Of a stretch of 64,000 nucleotides of DNA, positions 1 through 11,720 are shown one piece after another. The DNA is taken from the NCBI RefSeq assembly GCF_028021195.1, contig NZ_CP115668.1, positions 1,302,001 to 1,366,000 of the forward strand, written 5' to 3'. Source of the stretch: Cutibacterium equinum (lineage in GTDB: Bacteria; Actinomycetota; Actinomycetes; Propionibacteriales; Propionibacteriaceae). The notes beneath the pieces were generated by a model. That model was not told the origin of the DNA and did not search any database. It worked only from the letters and a program-made list of their open reading frames with translations. How positions within the stretch are numbered: position 1 is the stretch's first letter; each line of letters opens with the position of its first letter. The position numbers and the translations under genes are program-made.

Positions 1-717
1 GAGCCGTCCACCCAGGTCGAAGAGCATACGGCGGGCTGCCTGGTCGTGCTCCTGATGTTCCACCTCGATACCGTCGAGTTGGTGATAGGCAGACAATGAC
101 GCGATCACCTGCGGGGTGAGTACCTGTTGAGCCCCCCGGCCCCAGGGATGAGCCAGGATGGCGACGCCACCGGCTTTGTGAATGAGGTCGATACCGTCCT
201 CCAGAGCCACGGTGTGGCGCGGCACGTACGCTGGCTTGCCGTCAGCGAGCCAGTCGCGGAAGGCTTCGTTGCGATCTTCGACGTATCCCTTGGCCACCAT
301 CGCGTCTGCGACATGGGGGCGGCCCAGACTCGAGGTCGAGCCGGCCGCTCGACGGACATCCTCAATCGTCACCGGCATGCCGGCCTCGGTGAGTTTTTCA
401 CACATGGCGCCCAGACGCCCTGTCCGGGAAGCCTGGGTGGCCCGCAACTGCCTCCCCAGAGCGGCATCGTCGCGACGCGGCCCGTAGCCCAGCAGGTGAA
501 CGTCACGGCCACCGATGTGACACGTCATCTCGAGACCGGGAAGGAGCCGAACACCGAACCGTTGCCCGGCTGCCTGAGCCTCCTCCAGCCCGTCAAAGGT
601 GTCGTGATCAGTCAGGGCGATGACGTCCAGACCGCTTGCGGCAGCCTTCATCATGAGGCGGGTCGGGGAATCCGTCCCGTCCGAGATCGAGGAGTGGGTG
701 TGGAGATCGATTTTCAC
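1..717 (-). CDS. PHP-domain phosphoesterase, 3' end cut by the window edge
   Basis: This is a predicted metal-dependent phosphoesterase of the PHP family (the fold of DNA polymerase III N-terminal domains and YciV/TrpH-type nucleases). The N-terminus carries the metal motif DLHTHSSISDGT at residues 4-15, then ALTDHDTFDG near residue 35 and an ILAHPWGRG histidine motif near residue 195. These are the expected metal ligands. The start is GTG at 717, which overlaps the TAG stop of the upstream glutamate dehydrogenase by one base, so the two genes are probably translated as one transcript. About 239 codons are visible and the reading frame is open at base 1, so the C-terminus lies outside. I checked the stretch around 225-250 for a frameshift and found none. 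The substrate cannot be told from sequence. Confidence 0.85.
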   Translation of the reverse strand, partial: MKIDLHTHSSISDGTDSPTRLMMKAAASGLDVIALTDHDTFDGLEEAQAAGQRFGVRLLPGLEMTCHIGGRDVHLLGYGPRRDDAALGRQLRATQASRTGRLGAMCEKLTEAGMPVTIEDVRRAAGSTSSLGRPHVADAMVAKGYVEDRNEAFRDWLADGKPAYVPRHTVALEDGIDLIHKAGGVAILAHPWGRGAQQVLTPQVIASLSAYHQLDGIEVEHQEHDQAARRMLFDLGGRL

Positions 718-3700
718 TACTTGGCCTCCTGGCCGACGGCAGAGCGCAGGTCGCTGACCATCACGACGCATTGCGCCAGATCCGGGTTTGTCGACATCGT
801 TTCAATAATACGTCCGCCATCGACCAGAACCTGATCCGTTCCCAGTGCAAGGGCACGTCGCGTCGCCTCAGACATCACCTGGAGCAGGTCCTCACGCAGG
901 CTGGCTCGCACTCGCGAGTCCGTCCGACGGTCCTGTGGAAGCTGCTCGACGAGACGAGTCAGTCGGGGCATGTCCACCCTGCGCGCCAGCGTCAGGTATG
1001 CCTCGGCGACCTCGTTGAGAGGATGGCCCTCTTCCGAGATCTCGACCACGCTCAACAGCACCGGCCCCCATTCGTGAGATGCGACGACGGCGGCATCCGC
1101 ACGATCAAGTCCCAACGCAGTGACCTCGTCAACCTTCTCCTGCCATTCGTCGGCGCTGTCGCCCAGCAGGTCAGAGAGCTTGTCGACGAGTCCGGCGACC
1201 CCTGGACGGTAGGTTTCGATCGTGGCTGAGATGTTGTCGGCGCCGCCGTGGTTGAGGAACCACCTCGTGGCGTCCATGGCGAGGTCCCTCAGGGCGAGCC
1301 TGATCTCTGCGGTCCGGACGGCATCCAGTCCGAGGTGAGCGAGGTTCGTTTCCACCCTGCCCAGTCCGAAGACCGACCGGGCTGCCAGCTGGCAACGGAT
1401 GACCTGAGCGATGTCGGCCCCGGTCTGCTGATGCAGGCGGTGGTAGGCCGTGATGCCCTGGGAGTCAACGAATCGGTTGACGGCCTCGGTCGTGATGATC
1501 TCCCGGTGCAGTCGATGATCTGGCATCCGATCGGCGAATCTTTCGCGCAGCAGGGGCGGGAAGTAGCCCACCAGACGGTCAGCGACGAAGGGGTCTTCGG
1601 GAAGATCGGTGGCCAGCACGGCATCACACAGGGCGATCTTCGTCCACGCGAGCAGGGTGCACAGTTCAGGGCTGGCCAGCCCCTCCCCTGCGGCGATTCG
1701 ACGGTTCATCTCCGTGGTCGACGGCATGGTGTCGACGACACGATCGAGATGGCCGGACTTCTCGAGTTCGCACATCCAGGCTTCCAGAACTCCAGGCTTC
1801 GGGCCAGATGGGCTCAACGCATTGGCCAGGGCGAGGTTCTGCGAGCGGTTGTGGCGCAACACGAGGGATGCGACGTCGTCGGCCATGGCGGGAAGCAGTT
1901 CGTCGCGTTCCTCAGCGCTGAGGCGTCCTGCAGCCACCTCGGCATCGAGCAGGATCTTGATGTTGACCTCATGATCCGAGGTGTCGACGCCGGCGGAGTT
2001 GTCGATGAAATCGGTGTTGATTCGGCCACCATTGCGGGCGTATTCGATACGGCCTGCCTGGGTCCATCCCAAGTTTCCGCCTTCGCCAGCGGCCTTGGCG
2101 CGTACCTCCTTGGCGGTGACGCGCACCGGGTCATTGGCGCGATCGCCAACCTGGGCGTCAGTCTCAGTCGTGGCTCGCACGTAGGTGCCGATTCCGCCAT
2201 TCCACAGCAGGTCCACCGGGGCCCGCAGGATCGCTGAGATGAGGTCGTCGGGGGTCATCGTCTCGACGGAGTCGTCGATGCCGAGGACCTCGTACATCTG
2301 CGGGCTCACCGGAATCGACTTCAAGGTGCGATCCCAGATGCCACCGCCCTCAGAGATGAGGGAGGGGTCGTAATCCCTCCAGCTGGAGCGCGGAAGATCG
2401 TAAAGACGACGACGCTCCTGCCAGGACACGGCAGGGTCCGGGTTCGGATCCACGAAGATGTGGCGGTGGTTGAAGGCTGCCACGAGCTTGATGTGCTTGC
2501 TCAGCAACATGCCATTGCCGAACACGTCACCGGACATGTCACCGATACCGATGCAGGTGAAGTCGTCACTAGCCTGATCGATGCCCAGGTCAGCGAGGTG
2601 GCGAGTCACCGACTCCCATGCGCCGCGCGCCGTGATGCCCATCGCCTTGTGGTCGTAACCGTGGGACCCACCCGAGGCGAAGGCATCACCGAGCCAGAAC
2701 CCGTGTTCTGCGGCGATGGCATTGGCGGTGTCGGAGAACGTGGCGGTGCCTTTGTCAGCAGCCACGACGAGGTAAGGATCGTCCCCGTCGTGACGCACCA
2801 CCCGGTCGGGAGCGACAACCTTGCCCTCGACGACGTTGTCGGTCACCGACAGCAGCGAGGAGACGAAGATGCGGTAGCAGTCCTTGCCTTCTTCGGCCCA
2901 GCCGGCTCGGTCGATCGTGGGATCGGGCAGGTGGGCGGGAACGAAGCCGCCCTTGGCACCGGCAGGTACGATGACTGAGTTCTTGACCATCTGGGCCTTG
3001 ACCAGGCCGAGGACCTCGGTGCGGAAGTCCTCAGGACGATCCGACCAGCGCAGGCCGCCTCGAGCCACCGCACCGAACCGCAGGTGAGTTCCCGAGACCC
3101 TGGGCGAGTTGACGAAGATCTCGAAGGTGGGGCGTGGCGCGGGGGCAAAGTCGAGTTCGCTGGGGCGCACCTTGAAGGCCAGTGCACGGCGATTCTTCTG
3201 CCACCAGTTGGTGCGGATCATGGCTTTGGCCACGGCATGCATCATGCGCAGGATGCGATCATGATCGAGGGATGCGACGTCGTCCAGGTCGGCCAGGAAG
3301 GCTTGCGAGAGTTCCTCGACCTTGGCCAGCCGCTCGGCTCCGGCAGTGGCCCCGTCATCGTAGGCCGATGGATCGAACTTGGCCTCGATGATCCTCACCA
3401 GACCGCCGGCCAGATTCGGGTTCGCCCGTAGTGCCTTGGCCATGTAGGTCTGGGAGAATGGGCTGCCGACCTGCCGGAGGTAGCGGGCGATGGCGCGAAG
3501 CATGGCCACCTGGGACCACGACAAACCTGCCTCGGTCACGAGGCCTGAGAAGGTGTCAGATTCACACTCGCCACGCCAGGATGCAGCGAATGCTTCGGTG
3601 AATCGATGTCGTTCGGAATCCTTCCACAGCTCGCCGGGGGTCTCCAGACCGAGGTCGAACAGCCAGATCTCCCGACCGCGCAGGATGATGCGGTGGGGAT

Positions 3701-5333
3701 GCTCGTCGACGATCTGGACGCCCAGGCTCGACAGGTGGGGCATGACCTGGGACAGGGTCATGGGCGCATGCTGGTTGAAGATCTTGAGTCGCAGGTCGGA
3801 GGGATCGGCCGGGTCGTCGGGGCGGTACATGACCATGCCGAGGTCGTCCTCGCCCAGCCCGTTGAGCAGTTCAAGGTCCAGGATGCCCTGTCTGGCCGTG
3901 AACTCCTGCTTGTACTCAGGTCCGAAGTCAATGCCGCGTCGGTTGCTCTCGATGCCGCGGGCCAGGGCGATGAACTCGTCATCCCAGTTCGAGATGGCCT
4001 CGGCAAGTTCGGCCTGTAGTTCCTCGTTGTCGATCGGGGGGAGCACCTGCCCGTCGGGGACCTTGGCCGTCAGCGTGATCCGGACCAGGGAGGACTCGCC
4101 CATCATCGTGGTCGCGTCGATGTCCGCAGCGCCGGTCCGTTTGGTGACGATTCTCTTGACGACACCAACTGTGCTGGCGTCAAAACGATCAGCGGGGACG
4201 AAGACCAGCAGGTGGAAGAAACGGCCCCACGGACCACGGCGGACCAAGGCTCGCAGGCGCTGCTTCTCGCGCAGGTCGATGATCGTCATGATGAGCGGCA
4301 CGAGCTCCTCGGCCGGGGCCTCGAAAAGGGCGTCACGCGGAAACTCGGCTATGGTTCGGGCGACCGCCTTGCCGCCGTGGGAGTTGGCGCGGTATCCCGA
4401 CAGCGCCAGCACGCGAGAGGCCTTGGCGCGCAGCACGGGAATGTGCGTCACCGACTCGGTGTAGGCAGCCGACCCGAGCAGCCCGATGAAGCGGTGTTCA
4501 CCGACCACGGCGCCGTGCTCATCACGGATCCGCACACCGACGTAGTCGCGGTATTCGTTGTGCTGCACTGTGGAACGAACCGAGTCCTTGGTGACGACGA
4601 TGGTGGAGTCGTCCTGGCCGTGAGGAATTGCGTCGAATCGCGGTCCGTTGTCGATGATGCCCAACCGGGTGCCGGGCACTGGTGTCATGGTGTTCCCATC
4701 GACGCGGAACTCCTCGTAGGACAGGTACACGAAGTGGTCGTCGGCCAACCACTCCAGGAGTTCCCGCGCGGAGTCGCGGTCATCGGCATGGCCTTGTGAC
4801 GCGCTGACCAGTTCAGCAGTCTGGAGCATCGCCTCGTGCATTGCCGCCCAGTCGTCGGTGGCCCGAACGACCTGCTCCAGGCAACTGCGAAGACTGTCAG
4901 CGAGCTGTGTGGCAGCCTCACCAGTGTCAACACCGATCGGTGCCGTGGTGTCGATGTCCATCCAGGACTCGGGCTCGTAGCCGTCACGGCCGGGGGTTCC
5001 GACACTGTCGATACCGCCCTCGGCGTTGCGCTTGACACCGAAAATCGGATGGCGGACGTCCTCAACTCGCCACCCATGGCGAAGCAGGCACGACACGACG
5101 GTGTCGACGAGGAAGGGACGGTCATCCATGACGATCTGCACGGAGTTGACCTGACCGTCAGACCACGGCGGATCGATGATGACATCGACGCGAACGGGTC
5201 CGGGTTTCACGGCAAGGGTGACCTGCCGTTCCATGGCCTGACGAATCACCTCCTCCCGGCAGCAATCTCCCGTGGCGTGCTGCTCCAGCACCGACGCCAC
5301 GAGATCCGGGATGACTTTGTCCATCTCTGACAC
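717..5333 (-). CDS. gdhB: NAD-specific glutamate dehydrogenase, large (GDH2) type
   Basis: It catalyses oxidative deamination of glutamate to 2-oxoglutarate with NAD. At about 1538 residues it matches the very large bacterial NAD-GDH family (usually about 1,550-1,650). The N-terminal third is the long regulatory extension with ACT-like repeats. The catalytic part begins near residue 740 with GGLRWSDRPEDFRTEVLGL and KGGFV, followed by a conserved GDMSGDVFGNGML segment and DPNPDP near residue 960. The frame stays open upstream to a TTG at 5372. I prefer GTG at 5333 because GAAGGTG precedes it at good spacing; an ATG nine bases further in is also possible. It is divergent from the DUF2505 gene, and the PHP gene follows with a one-base overlap. 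The enzyme is cytoplasmic and probably catabolic. Confidence 0.93.
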   Translation of the reverse strand: MSEMDKVIPDLVASVLEQHATGDCCREEVIRQAMERQVTLAVKPGPVRVDVIIDPPWSDGQVNSVQIVMDDRPFLVDTVVSCLLRHGWRVEDVRHPIFGVKRNAEGGIDSVGTPGRDGYEPESWMDIDTTAPIGVDTGEAATQLADSLRSCLEQVVRATDDWAAMHEAMLQTAELVSASQGHADDRDSARELLEWLADDHFVYLSYEEFRVDGNTMTPVPGTRLGIIDNGPRFDAIPHGQDDSTIVVTKDSVRSTVQHNEYRDYVGVRIRDEHGAVVGEHRFIGLLGSAAYTESVTHIPVLRAKASRVLALSGYRANSHGGKAVARTIAEFPRDALFEAPAEELVPLIMTIIDLREKQRLRALVRRGPWGRFFHLLVFVPADRFDASTVGVVKRIVTKRTGAADIDATTMMGESSLVRITLTAKVPDGQVLPPIDNEELQAELAEAISNWDDEFIALARGIESNRRGIDFGPEYKQEFTARQGILDLELLNGLGEDDLGMVMYRPDDPADPSDLRLKIFNQHAPMTLSQVMPHLSSLGVQIVDEHPHRIILRGREIWLFDLGLETPGELWKDSERHRFTEAFAASWRGECESDTFSGLVTEAGLSWSQVAMLRAIARYLRQVGSPFSQTYMAKALRANPNLAGGLVRIIEAKFDPSAYDDGATAGAERLAKVEELSQAFLADLDDVASLDHDRILRMMHAVAKAMIRTNWWQKNRRALAFKVRPSELDFAPAPRPTFEIFVNSPRVSGTHLRFGAVARGGLRWSDRPEDFRTEVLGLVKAQMVKNSVIVPAGAKGGFVPAHLPDPTIDRAGWAEEGKDCYRIFVSSLLSVTDNVVEGKVVAPDRVVRHDGDDPYLVVAADKGTATFSDTANAIAAEHGFWLGDAFASGGSHGYDHKAMGITARGAWESVTRHLADLGIDQASDDFTCIGIGDMSGDVFGNGMLLSKHIKLVAAFNHRHIFVDPNPDPAVSWQERRRLYDLPRSSWRDYDPSLISEGGGIWDRTLKSIPVSPQMYEVLGIDDSVETMTPDDLISAILRAPVDLLWNGGIGTYVRATTETDAQVGDRANDPVRVTAKEVRAKAAGEGGNLGWTQAGRIEYARNGGRINTDFIDNSAGVDTSDHEVNIKILLDAEVAAGRLSAEERDELLPAMADDVASLVLRHNRSQNLALANALSPSGPKPGVLEAWMCELEKSGHLDRVVDTMPSTTEMNRRIAAGEGLASPELCTLLAWTKIALCDAVLATDLPEDPFVADRLVGYFPPLLRERFADRMPDHRLHREIITTEAVNRFVDSQGITAYHRLHQQTGADIAQVIRCQLAARSVFGLGRVETNLAHLGLDAVRTAEIRLALRDLAMDATRWFLNHGGADNISATIETYRPGVAGLVDKLSDLLGDSADEWQEKVDEVTALGLDRADAAVVASHEWGPVLLSVVEISEEGHPLNEVAEAYLTLARRVDMPRLTRLVEQLPQDRRTDSRVRASLREDLLQVMSEATRRALALGTDQVLVDGGRIIETMSTNPDLAQCVVMVSDLRSAVGQEAK

Positions 5334-5474
5334 GATCAGGTCACCTTCGTCATGGTCACGGGGCCACCTCAACGTGGTCCTCGATGAGAACTCTACAAGG
5401 GTCTATGCCTCTGCGTGAACCACCGCGCGGGGTTGTTTTGCCTGTGTGGCGCCAACGTCGGGCATCATGGTGTC

Positions 5475-5948
5475 ATGGACATCAATTCACGGGCCCATTT
5501 CGACGCAACCCCTGATCAAGTCGTCTCCATGATGAGCGATCCGGCATGGTGGCAGGACGTGCACCGTCGTGCCGGGGGCACCACGAGTAATGCTGTGGTC
5601 ACGGGCGATTCGCTGAGCCTGGATGTGGCCATGCCCGCTCCCAGCCAGGTGACGAAGTTCGTCGGCTCGACCCTCACCGCCAAACAGACCCTGTCGTGGC
5701 AGCCTGCCAATTCCGATGGATCGCGGGAGGGCGCCTTGCAGATCGTTCCTCAGGGTATGCCGGCCAAGGCCGAGGGACATGCTGCCGTGCGTCCCGATGG
5801 CACCGGGACCGAGGTCGTCTACACCGGGACCTTCACCGTGTCGGTCCCGCTGATGGGCAAGAAGTTGGAAAAGGCCGCCGCCCCGCACATCACTGAGGCC
5901 TTCAACGTGCAGCAGCAGGCCGGTGACGACTGGTTGGCCTCTCACTGA
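5475..5948 (+). CDS. DUF2505 family protein (SRPBCC fold)
   Basis: A 157-residue protein beginning MDINSRAHFDATPDQVVSMM. It has the look of the actinobacterial DUF2505 family, a group of START/SRPBCC-like ligand-binding folds with unknown ligand. Support comes from the opening, where a beta strand is followed by a helix containing a W-Q-D-V-H element, and from the ending, where FTVSVPLMGKKLEK leads into an amphipathic helix typical of the fold. No membrane segment or signal peptide is seen. The frame is open back to a GTG at 5415, but family homology starts at the ATG at 5475. The gene is divergent from glutamate dehydrogenase and convergent with the next gene. No enzymatic role can be assigned. 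Confidence 0.75.
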   Translation: MDINSRAHFDATPDQVVSMMSDPAWWQDVHRRAGGTTSNAVVTGDSLSLDVAMPAPSQVTKFVGSTLTAKQTLSWQPANSDGSREGALQIVPQGMPAKAEGHAAVRPDGTGTEVVYTGTFTVSVPLMGKKLEKAAAPHITEAFNVQQQAGDDWLASH

Positions 5949-5979
5949 GGCCGGCCTCGCCCATCAGCGGCAGTCGACG

Positions 5980-6477
5980 TCACCCCAGTCCGGGAAACCC
6001 CTCGGGGTCGGTGTCGGCACCTGGAAGCTCCTCGGTGATGTCGTGCCAGGACAGTTCGTGCTCACCAATGAGGGTCTGAACGGCGACGTCATTCCATGCG
6101 TCGTCAATGATCATGCCCTTGACAGCGGCAGCGGCATCCTGGGAGTTGGCGTCGTCGTCATCAGCGAACCACGCCGTGATCTGAGAGGGCTCCAGACGCC
6201 TCAGCGTCACTGCGCCGTTGTCGACCTCCTCATGATCGGCCATCTGCTCGGTGGGAACGTGGGCGACGAGGACGAGTCGACGACCGGTGTGGGTCAGACC
6301 CCACACCGAACCGATGACCATGGCGGCATGTTCGGTTTCCTCAGGGTCGGTGACGTCGAGGATGGAACGGAGTTCTTCGGTGACCGTGAAGGCCGTCACC
6401 TGTTCTCCCGGGGCGGCGCACAGCTCGCGAGCCCGTTGCGCGTTGGTGGGGATGAAAACGATGGTGGACGTCGACAA
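5980..6477 (-). CDS. Conserved actinobacterial hypothetical protein, DUF6912-like
   Basis: A 165-residue acidic protein of unknown function. It opens with a short beta strand (TIVFIPTN). It then has a segment with a run of acidic residues followed by EHAAMVIG, and further VLVAHVP and NGAVTLRRLEPSQI elements. That order resembles DUF6912 proteins of actinomycetes, which sit near secA in several genomes. The start is TTG at 6477. This choice is supported by a strong AGGAGGG ribosome binding site six bases upstream. The C-terminal third is very rich in Asp and Glu, including four consecutive Asp. It converges on the DUF2505 gene with only about 30 bases between the stops. Confidence 0.6.
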   Translation of the reverse strand: MSTSTIVFIPTNAQRARELCAAPGEQVTAFTVTEELRSILDVTDPEETEHAAMVIGSVWGLTHTGRRLVLVAHVPTEQMADHEEVDNGAVTLRRLEPSQITAWFADDDDANSQDAAAAVKGMIIDDAWNDVAVQTLIGEHELSWHDITEELPGADTDPEGFPGLG

Positions 6478-6656
6478 TTGAACCCTCCTCGGTCAGCGAC
6501 CCCTGGTGCATCGTCAACGGTACTCAGATGTGACCAGAAATCGCATCTTGGTACGCACCCGTTTCAGATGCCGACACGGTGTGCTGACTCGAGTTTTCCA
6601 CAGATGTGCAATTCAACCCTTCCCCTCCAAGGGCCACATGCGCTGTCCTAGAGCCC

Positions 6657-7181
6657 ATGACGAGCACATCAGCACCCATACCCCTTGAGTCGGCGGCCCG
6701 ACACCCGTCCGACATCTTCCTGGAACTCGACCGGGACTGGTGGCCGGAGGAATTGCGCGTGGTCTCGTCGCCGCCAATGCCGAACGCGGCGCACGGCAAC
6801 TGCAAGGCCTACCAGCAGGCGGCGCGACTGACTCGTGCCATCCACATCATCATCATCGAGACGATGGCTGGGCGCCGGCCCATGACTCAACTCCTGAGGG
6901 CGTCGAGTACGCGGGCGGCAGCGACGATGCGCAGCTGGCCTCGCGGACCTGGCTGGAGCCGTATGCTCCTCGTCGGTGAGCCTCGAGTCGGTTTCGACGA
7001 TGATCATGTGGACGGGGTTGGCATGATCGATCTGCGTGGCAGGCGACTCCCCTTGGCCACGAACCTGGTTCAGCGCGAGGGCATCTGGCATCTCGACGCC
7101 GTCGAACTCGTCCTCAACCCCACGATGGCCGCGCTACTGACCGAGAAACACATCAGTCCAGAAGCCGTCGGCATGGCGTGA
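6657..7181 (+). CDS. Rv3235-family (DUF6459-like) protein
   Basis: A 174-residue protein resembling the Rv3235 family of actinomycetes, found near secA. The family pattern is visible in the C-terminal half: a helix with ETMAGRRPMTQLLR around residue 77, then MLLVGEP, a basic/hydrophobic strand MIDLRGRRLPL and a final GIWHLDAVELVLNP strand-helix. The N-terminal 50 residues are variable. The frame extends to 6606, but the ATG at 6657 gives a normal N-terminus; no strong ribosome binding site was seen for either start. It is convergent with secA and shares a hairpin terminator with it. The function of the family is unknown. Confidence 0.6.
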   Translation: MTSTSAPIPLESAARHPSDIFLELDRDWWPEELRVVSSPPMPNAAHGNCKAYQQAARLTRAIHIIIIETMAGRRPMTQLLRASSTRAAATMRSWPRGPGWSRMLLVGEPRVGFDDDHVDGVGMIDLRGRRLPLATNLVQREGIWHLDAVELVLNPTMAALLTEKHISPEAVGMA

Positions 7182-7213
7182 CGGCGCCGACACTGTCGTG
7201 TCGACGCCGTCAC
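7178..7213. terminator. Bidirectional hairpin between the Rv3235-like gene and secA
   Basis: Sixteen bases (7178-7193) pair with 7198-7213 around a TGTC loop with a single internal mismatch. The hairpin overlaps the end of the plus-strand gene and lies just beyond the secA stop, so it can end transcription from both sides. No long T tract follows, which is common in high-GC genomes. Confidence 0.65.
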
Positions 7214-7223
7214 GGGTATCACA

Positions 7224-9926
<2,703 letters not shown>

Positions 9927-10141
9927 GGGGTGGGTCCTTCAAGGAGTAGACGTCGTGTCGTCCAGGCATGAGCCGGACGAGCAGCTCGAGAGAGCCGCCT
10001 CCCCCATCCTAGGGGGTCGGCGGCCGAACCAAGAACGCTGCGGTCTGTCATCGTGGGTACCAGAGGGTTGCCGGGCCCCCAAGGGCCTACTCCTCAGGGT
10101 CTTTGCCCACCGTCTTTGCGTGGCCTCGACCCGCGACACGG

Positions 10142-10179
10142 ATCGGCGGCGGTGCAGATGAACCCGCACCGCCGCCGAT
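10142..10179 (-). terminator. Hairpin downstream of hpf
   Basis: Fourteen bases (10142-10155) pair perfectly with 10166-10179 around a ten-base loop. The structure sits directly after the hpf stop on the minus strand and before secA, so it probably ends or attenuates the upstream transcript. There is no clear T tract. The remaining sequence up to secA (about 9990-10140) shows nothing recognisable. Confidence 0.6.
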
Positions 10180-10204
10180 GTCGTCGTGTCGTGACGATTC
10201 GCGA

Positions 10205-10816
10205 TCACTCGTGATCAAGCTCGAGATGGATCACGCCGTAGTTGTAACCCTTCTTGCGCCGGTAGACGACGCTGGGCTGCTTGGAATCCTGATCGAGGTA
10301 GAGGAAGAAGTCGTGGCCGACCAGTTCCATCTCGTCGAGAGCCTGGGCGAGGGTCAGGGGAACGGCTTGGAAGACTTTCTCCTTGACATACATGGGGCTG
10401 TCCCCGGTGACTTCCACGTCGCCCGCGATCTTCCTGGTGGTCAGGATCTCGGGTGCATCATCGGCGCTTTCCTCGGGTACGACGTCCAGAACCTGGGACA
10501 CACGCAGTCCATGATGGCTGCGGCGACGATCAGCGGCCTTGAGCAGCTGGGTACGGAGGCGATCGGCAGCCATCTCAAAGGCAACCATCTTGTCCTCCGC
10601 CTGACCGACGGCTCGCACCACCGGCCCCTTCGCCCGCAGTGTGATCTCACACGTCATGGCCTGATCCTTGGGGCCCTTGGTGCCCTGGGCGGTGAAGACC
10701 ACCTCAGCGCGCTGGACCCGGTCCCTCAACTTCTCGACCCCGGAGAGCCTGTCCTCGACCTGGGCGCGCACGTCGTCACTGACGTGGCAGTGCCGTCCCG
10801 AAACGATGACATCCAT
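10205..10816 (-). CDS. hpf: Ribosome hibernation promoting factor, long form
   Basis: It binds the 30S decoding region and, through its C-terminal domain, pairs ribosomes into inactive 100S dimers in starvation. The protein has 203 residues. The N-terminal RaiA/YfiA-like S30AE fold (about 1-105) begins MDVIVSGRHCHVSDDVRAQV. The C-terminal dimerisation domain (about 140-203) contains a VTGDSPMYVKEK segment and the diagnostic LVGHDFFLYLDQDS and VVYRRKKGYNYGVIHL blocks. The start is ATG at 10816, fixed by AAGGAGG just upstream; the open frame further upstream is not coding. It lies between comF and secA, as in mycobacteria. Confidence 0.95.
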   Translation of the reverse strand: MDVIVSGRHCHVSDDVRAQVEDRLSGVEKLRDRVQRAEVVFTAQGTKGPKDQAMTCEITLRAKGPVVRAVGQAEDKMVAFEMAADRLRTQLLKAADRRRSHHGLRVSQVLDVVPEESADDAPEILTTRKIAGDVEVTGDSPMYVKEKVFQAVPLTLAQALDEMELVGHDFFLYLDQDSKQPSVVYRRKKGYNYGVIHLELDHE

Positions 10817-11031
10817 GACAACCTCCTTGGGTGTGCGTCGGTGTTTCCGACGCTGAAACACACATGGCACGACCCCGCCCGATTCCCCCTGGTGGAGGTC
10901 CGGGTGTCAATTGGTCGTGCCATGCACCTACGCTACCCCATGACAGCGCCCCACAACAGGTGTTCGTCAAGCTTCGACACCCATGACGACCAGGCAGATG
11001 GCCATGTGATCATGTTCGCGTCCAGGCGTGA

Positions 11032-11679
11032 TCACGGCCATCTCAGTGGGGTCGCAGCATCAGCCAGGACAACCGCCGCCAGCACTCGTCGACCGGACTG
11101 GCTCAAGGCTCTGCACGCCTCGTCAATCGTCGCCCCTGAGGTGCGAACGTCGTCAACGACAATGACATCCCCTCGCCCCGGCGCAGCTGTCATCGATCCG
11201 CGCTGATTGGCATCGCGATCCTCGTGACGAACCTCGAGTTGGTCAGCCACCTGTCGCGTTCGATGCAAGATTTGGGCGAGCGAGGCCTTGCTCGCATCCA
11301 AGGTGCGCAGGGCGGATCGCGTCATGTCTGCAGCGTGATCGGCGCCGCGTCGTCGCACAGCCTTCGCCGATGAGGGCACCGGGACGACGTCAACATGGCC
11401 AGGTGCGGCTGCGATCGCCGGAGCGAGTCCGTGAGCCAGCCAGGGACCGAGGTCATCGGTCAACCATGCTGCGCCACGGTCCTTGTGAGCTGTGACGATC
11501 CCCGGTACAGGACCGTGGTAGCCCATGCAGGCGATGACGGGCGGTGGACCGTCAGCGATGACGCGAGGGGTCGGGTTGATCGCAGCCCGACATGATTCGC
11601 ACACCCCCACACCCGGCTCCCCACAACCAGGACAGCACGCCCCCAGCAGCAGGTCGGCCAGGCAGTCCAGTGGGTTCAC
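11032..11679 (-). CDS. ComF-like amidophosphoribosyltransferase-family protein
   Basis: A 215-residue member of the ComF/GntX group. Near the N-terminus (about 15-32) four cysteines in CCPGCGEP...CESC form the usual zinc-ribbon. The phosphoribosyltransferase fold follows, with the PRPP-loop signature VIVVDDVRTSGAT near residue 172. Homologues are linked to DNA uptake in naturally competent bacteria. In actinomycetes the gene sits between lpqB and hpf regardless of competence, so its role here is not clear. The start is GTG at 11679. It lies 41 bases after lpqB on the same strand. Confidence 0.85.
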   Translation of the reverse strand: MNPLDCLADLLLGACCPGCGEPGVGVCESCRAAINPTPRVIADGPPPVIACMGYHGPVPGIVTAHKDRGAAWLTDDLGPWLAHGLAPAIAAAPGHVDVVPVPSSAKAVRRRGADHAADMTRSALRTLDASKASLAQILHRTRQVADQLEVRHEDRDANQRGSMTAAPGRGDVIVVDDVRTSGATIDEACRALSQSGRRVLAAVVLADAATPLRWP

Positions 11680-11720
11680 GATGAGCCAGTATCACCGGTC
11701 ATCGTCGTGTTAGGGAAGGG

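Noticed and set aside
200-260. Suspected frameshift in the PHP gene
   Set aside because: Re-reading the reverse complement gave a continuous frame (DWLADGKPAY), so the gene is intact within the window.
10817-11031. TTGACA box upstream of hpf as a promoter
   Set aside because: A TTGACA is present on the minus strand near 10909-10914, but no convincing -10 element lies at the right distance.
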